This document shows positions 61,501-64,000 of a stretch of 64,000 nucleotides of DNA, piece by piece (position 1 is the stretch's first letter; each line of letters begins with the position of its first letter). The stretch covers positions 62,001 through 126,000 of the forward strand of contig NZ_CAJNAT010000008.1 in NCBI RefSeq assembly GCF_905220705.1, in the 5' to 3' direction. The notes below the pieces were generated by a model. It did not search any database, had not been told where the DNA came from, and saw nothing but the letters and a program-made list of their open reading frames with translations. Position numbers and translations under genes: made by a program. Source of the stretch: Paraburkholderia domus. Its GTDB lineage: Bacteria > Pseudomonadota > Gammaproteobacteria > Burkholderiales > Burkholderiaceae.

Positions 61501-61778
61501 GTCAGCGTGAGATTGCCGTCGCTATTGGCTTGCGACTGCATGTACAGCATGTTCTCGACGCCGTTGATCTGCTCTTCGAGCGGCGCCGCAACGGCCTCCG
61601 CGATCACTTTCGGATTGGCGCCCGGATATTGCGCGTGCACCACCACCGAAGGCGGCACCACTTCCGGGTATTCCGAAATCGGCAGCTTGAAGAGCGAAAT
61701 GATGCCCCCCAGCAGGATCAATACCGATAGCACGCCGGCAAAGATAGGCCGATCGATGAAGAATTTGGATATGTTCAT
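58593..61778 (-). CDS. ceoB: RND efflux pump inner-membrane transporter (CeoB/BpeF/MexF family)
   Basis: 1061-residue HAE1-family drug:proton antiporter with 12 membrane segments and two large periplasmic loops. The opening MNISKFFIDRPIFAGVLSVL is that of the MexF/BpeF/CeoB branch. Proton-relay aspartates lie in GIVVDDAIVVVENVERN (about D405-D406) and the other relay residues in LVGLSAKNAILIVEFAREL (about K940). It exports chloramphenicol, trimethoprim and quinolones in relatives, and natural phenolics are likely native substrates. It is 13 bases before the channel gene and 74 after the fusion protein. Confidence 0.95.
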   Translation of the reverse strand: MNISKFFIDRPIFAGVLSVLILLGGIISLFKLPISEYPEVVPPSVVVHAQYPGANPKVIAEAVAAPLEEQINGVENMLYMQSQANSDGNLTLTVTFKLGTNPDLATQLVQNRVNQALPRLPEDVQRLGITTIKSSPTLTMVVHLISPNNRYDMTYLRNYALLNVKDRLARIQGVGEVQLWGSGDYAMRVWLDPQKVAQRGLTATEVVNAIREQNIQVAAGVIGASPSVPGTQLQLSVNARGRLKTEGEFGDIIVKTAPDGGVTYLRDIARVELAASEYGLRSLLDNKPAVALAINQAPGANSLAISDQVRAAMKELAEDMPAGVEYKIVYDPTQFVRSSIEAVIHTLLEAIALVVIVVIVFLQTWRASIIPLIAVPVSIVGTFSLLLAFGFSINALSLFGMVLAIGIVVDDAIVVVENVERNIESGLSARDATYKAMQEVSGPIIAIALTLVAVFVPLAFMTGLTGQFYKQFAMTIAISTVISAFNSLTLSPALSAMLLRGHGAKEDFLTRVMNRVLGRFFKGFNKVFHRGSTEYSRGVTGVLRRKGAMLAVYAILLCATVLMSRVVPGGFVPAQDKEYLIAFAQLPNGASLDRTEKVIRDMSAIALKQPGVESAVAFPGLSVNGFTNSSSAGIVFVTLKPFKERGSKKLSAGAIAGALNQQYGAIKDSFVAVFPPPPVLGLGTLGGFKMQLEDHGAVGYAELNKAAEAFVKKAAQTPELGPTFSSYQINVPQLNVDLDRVKAKQLGVPVTDVFNTMQIYLGSLYVNDFNRFGRVYQVRVQADAPFRQRADDILQLKTRNAAGDMVPLSSLVTVTPTYGPEMVVRYNGYTAADINGGPAPGYSSGQAQAAAERVAAETLPHGVKLEWTDLTYQQIIAGNAGLWVFPISVLLVFLVLAALYESLTLPLAVILIVPMSVLSALTGVWLTGGDNNIFTQIGLMVLVGLSAKNAILIVEFARELEHDGRTPLAAAIEASRLRLRPILMTSIAFIMGVVPLVLSSGAGSEMRHAMGIAVFFGMLGVTLFGLMLTPVFYVVLRTLAGGTIHVAQKDAPHLGAPATEA

Positions 61779-61852
61779 AGGAAGCTCTTAACGTTGGAGC
61801 AGGCGTACACGACGGCTACGTAACACGGTTACGTAAGCGCGGCGTACGAGGC

Positions 61853-63064
61853 TCACGAATTCTTGTCTGCCGCTTTCGCACGCGTCTGCGCGAGCGGCGC
61901 GCCGTTCGGATCCTGATCAGCGGTCATCGGCACCATATGAGCGCGCACTGCATCGCCCGGACGCACGCGTTGGATGCCGTTCACGACAATCCGGTCGGTT
62001 GCCTGCAAACCGTCTTTGACGACGCGCAGATTGCCCTGCATGCTGCCGACCGACACCTCGCGATACACGACGTGGTTGCTCTGGTCGACCACCAGCACGA
62101 ATTTCTTGTCCTGATCGGTGCCCACCGCTGCATCGTCGATCAGCAGTGCCGGATGCGGCGCGCTGCCGCCCACCTTCACGCGTGCATACAGACCTGGAAT
62201 CAATGCACCATCCTGGTTATCGAAACGCGCGCGCACCCGGATCGTGCCGGACGACGTATCCAGGCGGTTGTCGACAGATTCAATCGTGCCGCTGCGTGAG
62301 TAGCCGCTTTCATCCGCCAGACCCAGGTCAACCGGCACCTTGCTGCCATCCTTCGCGCGGCTCAGAAACTGCAGGTAGGTTTGTTCGTCGACGTCGAATG
62401 ATGCATAAATCGGCGAAACCGACACCAGCGTGGTGAGCGGCGCGGAACTCGCGCCCGCCGCCACCACGTTGCCCACCGTGATTTCCGCACGCGACACACG
62501 GCCCGCTACCGGCGCGACGACGTTCGTGTAGCCGAGATTGATGCGCGCGGTCTCGACGGCGGCTTGCGCGGCCTTCAGGTTGGCACTCGCTTCACGCGCA
62601 GCGTTCTGCTTCTCGTCGTAATCGCGCTTGGCGATCGCGTTGTCGGCGATCAGACGTTGCGCGCGTTCCCAATCGCTTTGCGTGTAGCCCGTACGCGCTT
62701 GCGCTGCGGCGAGTTGTGCTTCGGCGCGATCGACTTCCGCTGCGTACGGACGCGGATCGATCACGAACAGCGTGTCGCCTTTCTTCACGAGCGCGCCGTC
62801 CTTGAAGTTGACTGACACGATCGTGCCCGGCACCTGCGAACGGACGTCCACTTTTTCGACCGCTTCAAGGCGGCCCGAATAGCTCTGCCAGTCTGTGATG
62901 GTTTTTTGCACCACGGTGGCCACATCGACCTCCGGCACGATGGTCGGCGCGGCGGGCGAGCTTGCGTCGACGCGAATCGCGCCGAACGTGCCCAGCCCGG
63001 CCACCACGATGACGACTAGAGCGGCAATCGCCACACGGCGACGGGAAAGAGGAAGGATAGTCAT
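61853..63064 (-). CDS. ceoA: RND efflux periplasmic adaptor (CeoA/BpeE/MexE family)
   Basis: 403-residue membrane fusion protein. An N-terminal hydrophobic anchor (about 10-30) without lipobox is followed by the lipoyl/beta-barrel/alpha-hairpin fold: SYSGRLEAVEKVDVRSQVPGTIVSVNFKDGALVKKGDTLFVIDPRPYAAEVDRAEAQLAAAQ and NLGYTNVVAPVAGRVSRAEITVGNVV. GGGAG precedes the ATG. It bridges the CeoB-type pump and OpcM-type channel. It is the second gene of the operon, 45 bases behind the llpE-like gene. Confidence 0.94.
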   Translation of the reverse strand: MTILPLSRRRVAIAALVVIVVAGLGTFGAIRVDASSPAAPTIVPEVDVATVVQKTITDWQSYSGRLEAVEKVDVRSQVPGTIVSVNFKDGALVKKGDTLFVIDPRPYAAEVDRAEAQLAAAQARTGYTQSDWERAQRLIADNAIAKRDYDEKQNAAREASANLKAAQAAVETARINLGYTNVVAPVAGRVSRAEITVGNVVAAGASSAPLTTLVSVSPIYASFDVDEQTYLQFLSRAKDGSKVPVDLGLADESGYSRSGTIESVDNRLDTSSGTIRVRARFDNQDGALIPGLYARVKVGGSAPHPALLIDDAAVGTDQDKKFVLVVDQSNHVVYREVSVGSMQGNLRVVKDGLQATDRIVVNGIQRVRPGDAVRAHMVPMTADQDPNGAPLAQTRAKAADKNS

Positions 63065-63109
63065 GTGAAGCTCCCGGTATCGTTGATCAAAGTTCTGCTT
63101 ATTGGTGTC

Positions 63110-63985
63110 TCAGCGATGGGCGCGCGCATCGAAGCGCCACTGAAAAAATCGCACCGCTTCCTGCAATGCCGGCGGATGATCGGCCAACGCGGCGTGCGAG
63201 ACGCTGGGATAGCGCACCACCTGGGTCAGCACACCCGCGTCGATCAGACTGCTCGCGTATTTCTCCGCTTCCACATGCAGCACGTCGTTTTGCGCCGTCG
63301 CGATCAGCGTGGCCGGCAGGCCCGCGAGGCGCGACGATTCAAGCGGCGCGGCATACGGATGCATGCGTTGCGACGCTTGCGGCAGATACGCGCGATAACA
63401 CGCCGCGCATTCCTTCGCGGTGATGTCCGAACCCAGGCGCTGTTCGTCGCCCAGGCGCGTAAGGCTCGGATCGAGCATCGGTCCGAACAGCGCTTGTGCG
63501 GCGATGCGCACGTCGCCGCGATCGCGCGCGATGAAAGCGAGGCAATTGGCCAACTGCCCGCCCGCATCGTGGCCCGCCACGCCGATCTTCTTGCTATTCC
63601 CGCCAAACGCGCGGGCTCTTGTCTGCACCCACAGCGCCGCGCGATGTGCATCTTCAGGCGCCGCCGGAAACGGAAACTGCGGCGCCAGCGAATAGCCGAC
63701 CGAGACGACGAGAGCCGGTAAGTGTTCTGCGAAATACCGCGCGGCGTAGTCGGCCTGATTGATCGAGCCCTTCGTAAAACCGCCACCGTGGAAATAAAGC
63801 AATACCGGCAGTGCGGTTTTCTGTGACTGCCGGTACAAACGCAACGTAATGTCCTGCGCGTGCCCTTCGATCTGCACGTCAGTGACGTCGAGTGCCGTGC
63901 TGTCTGGCTGTGCCGGGCCGCTGTTGGCGGGCACAAAGGAGTACGGCGGTTTAAATGCATCCATGTCGAGCCGCGCAATGCGCAT
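63110..63985 (-). CDS. llpE: Lipase-like alpha/beta-hydrolase with Asp in the nucleophile position (LlpE-like)
   Basis: 291-residue protein of the hormone-sensitive-lipase group. The oxyanion motif HGGG (66-69) is intact, and D234 and H264 align with the catalytic acid and base. The nucleophile elbow, normally G-D-S-A-G-G, reads G-H-D-A-G-G (138-143), so Asp 140 stands where Ser should be. Ester hydrolysis by the usual mechanism is therefore unlikely. In Burkholderia the gene llpE heads the ceoAB-opcM/bpeEF-oprC operon, which matches this position. ATG 63985 was chosen; ATG 63964 is possible. The divergent LysR regulator expected beyond it would lie outside the window. Confidence 0.88.
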   Translation of the reverse strand: MRIARLDMDAFKPPYSFVPANSGPAQPDSTALDVTDVQIEGHAQDITLRLYRQSQKTALPVLLYFHGGGFTKGSINQADYAARYFAEHLPALVVSVGYSLAPQFPFPAAPEDAHRAALWVQTRARAFGGNSKKIGVAGHDAGGQLANCLAFIARDRGDVRIAAQALFGPMLDPSLTRLGDEQRLGSDITAKECAACYRAYLPQASQRMHPYAAPLESSRLAGLPATLIATAQNDVLHVEAEKYASSLIDAGVLTQVVRYPSVSHAALADHPPALQEAVRFFQWRFDARAHR

Positions 63986-64000
63986 AGAACTTCAATGGTG

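Overview
The window is GC-rich bacterial DNA with tightly packed genes. Gene content points to a Burkholderiaceae member, most likely Paraburkholderia: a trimeric OmpC-type porin, FlhDC, a CeoAB-OpcM/BpeEF-OprC type efflux operon headed by a lipase-like gene, and many sugar, amino-acid and plant-compound catabolic clusters with dedicated regulators. The load of accessory catabolism and the absence of rRNA, tRNA or core ribosomal genes would fit a secondary replicon; this is inference.

Layout. 1-3.8 kb: a LysR fragment divergent from an M20 amidohydrolase, an amino-acid binding protein and a porin. 3.8-11.5 kb: a beta-galactoside operon on the minus strand (ATPase, GH42 beta-galactosidase, binding protein, two permeases) divergent from a LacI regulator, with LacI-type palindromes. 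11.8-12.6 kb: a YcgR/PilZ protein. 13.0-17.3 kb: a fructose-type ABC transporter (frcBCA-like) with a ROK repressor. 17.3-20.4 kb: a bifunctional penicillin-binding protein. 20.5-22.6 kb: a LysR regulator divergent from L-2-keto-3-deoxyarabonate dehydratase. 22.7-24.1 kb: an ECF sigma/anti-sigma pair. 24.2-26.3 kb: an FAD amine/amino-acid oxidase and a TetR regulator.

26.4-31.4 kb is a quinate/shikimate catabolic island: MFS transporter, quinate/shikimate dehydrogenase, type II dehydroquinase and a divergent 3-dehydroshikimate dehydratase fused to an HPPD-like domain, giving protocatechuate. 31.6-33.5 kb holds small hypotheticals, a GIY-YIG-like protein and a PAS-AraC regulator. 33.7-38.7 kb is a trans-4-hydroxy-L-proline pathway (epimerase, three-subunit D-hydroxyproline dehydrogenase, deaminase). 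38.8-45.3 kb carries an atypical response regulator, two transporters, DoxX, RbsD/FucU and SnoaL-like proteins. 45.6-47.9 kb: a HigBA/RelE-type toxin-antitoxin pair, an XRE-MmyB regulator and a GNAT enzyme. 47.9-49.7 kb: an AT-richer, partly decayed stretch leading into flhDC. 49.8-56.6 kb: MntH and a sulfur-scavenging operon (MetQ-, MetN- and MetI-like transporter, DszA-like and SfnB-like flavin enzymes). 57.0-64.0 kb: a tripartite RND efflux operon whose first gene encodes a lipase-like protein with Asp in place of the nucleophile Ser.

The clusters are mostly independent pathway-plus-regulator units. Two of them (L-arabinose and hydroxyproline) lead to alpha-ketoglutarate semialdehyde, but no dehydrogenase for it is in the window. 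I found no CRISPR array, insertion sequence, tRNA, rRNA or replication origin. Start sites were chosen by ribosome-binding site and family length, and several differ from the longest open frame.
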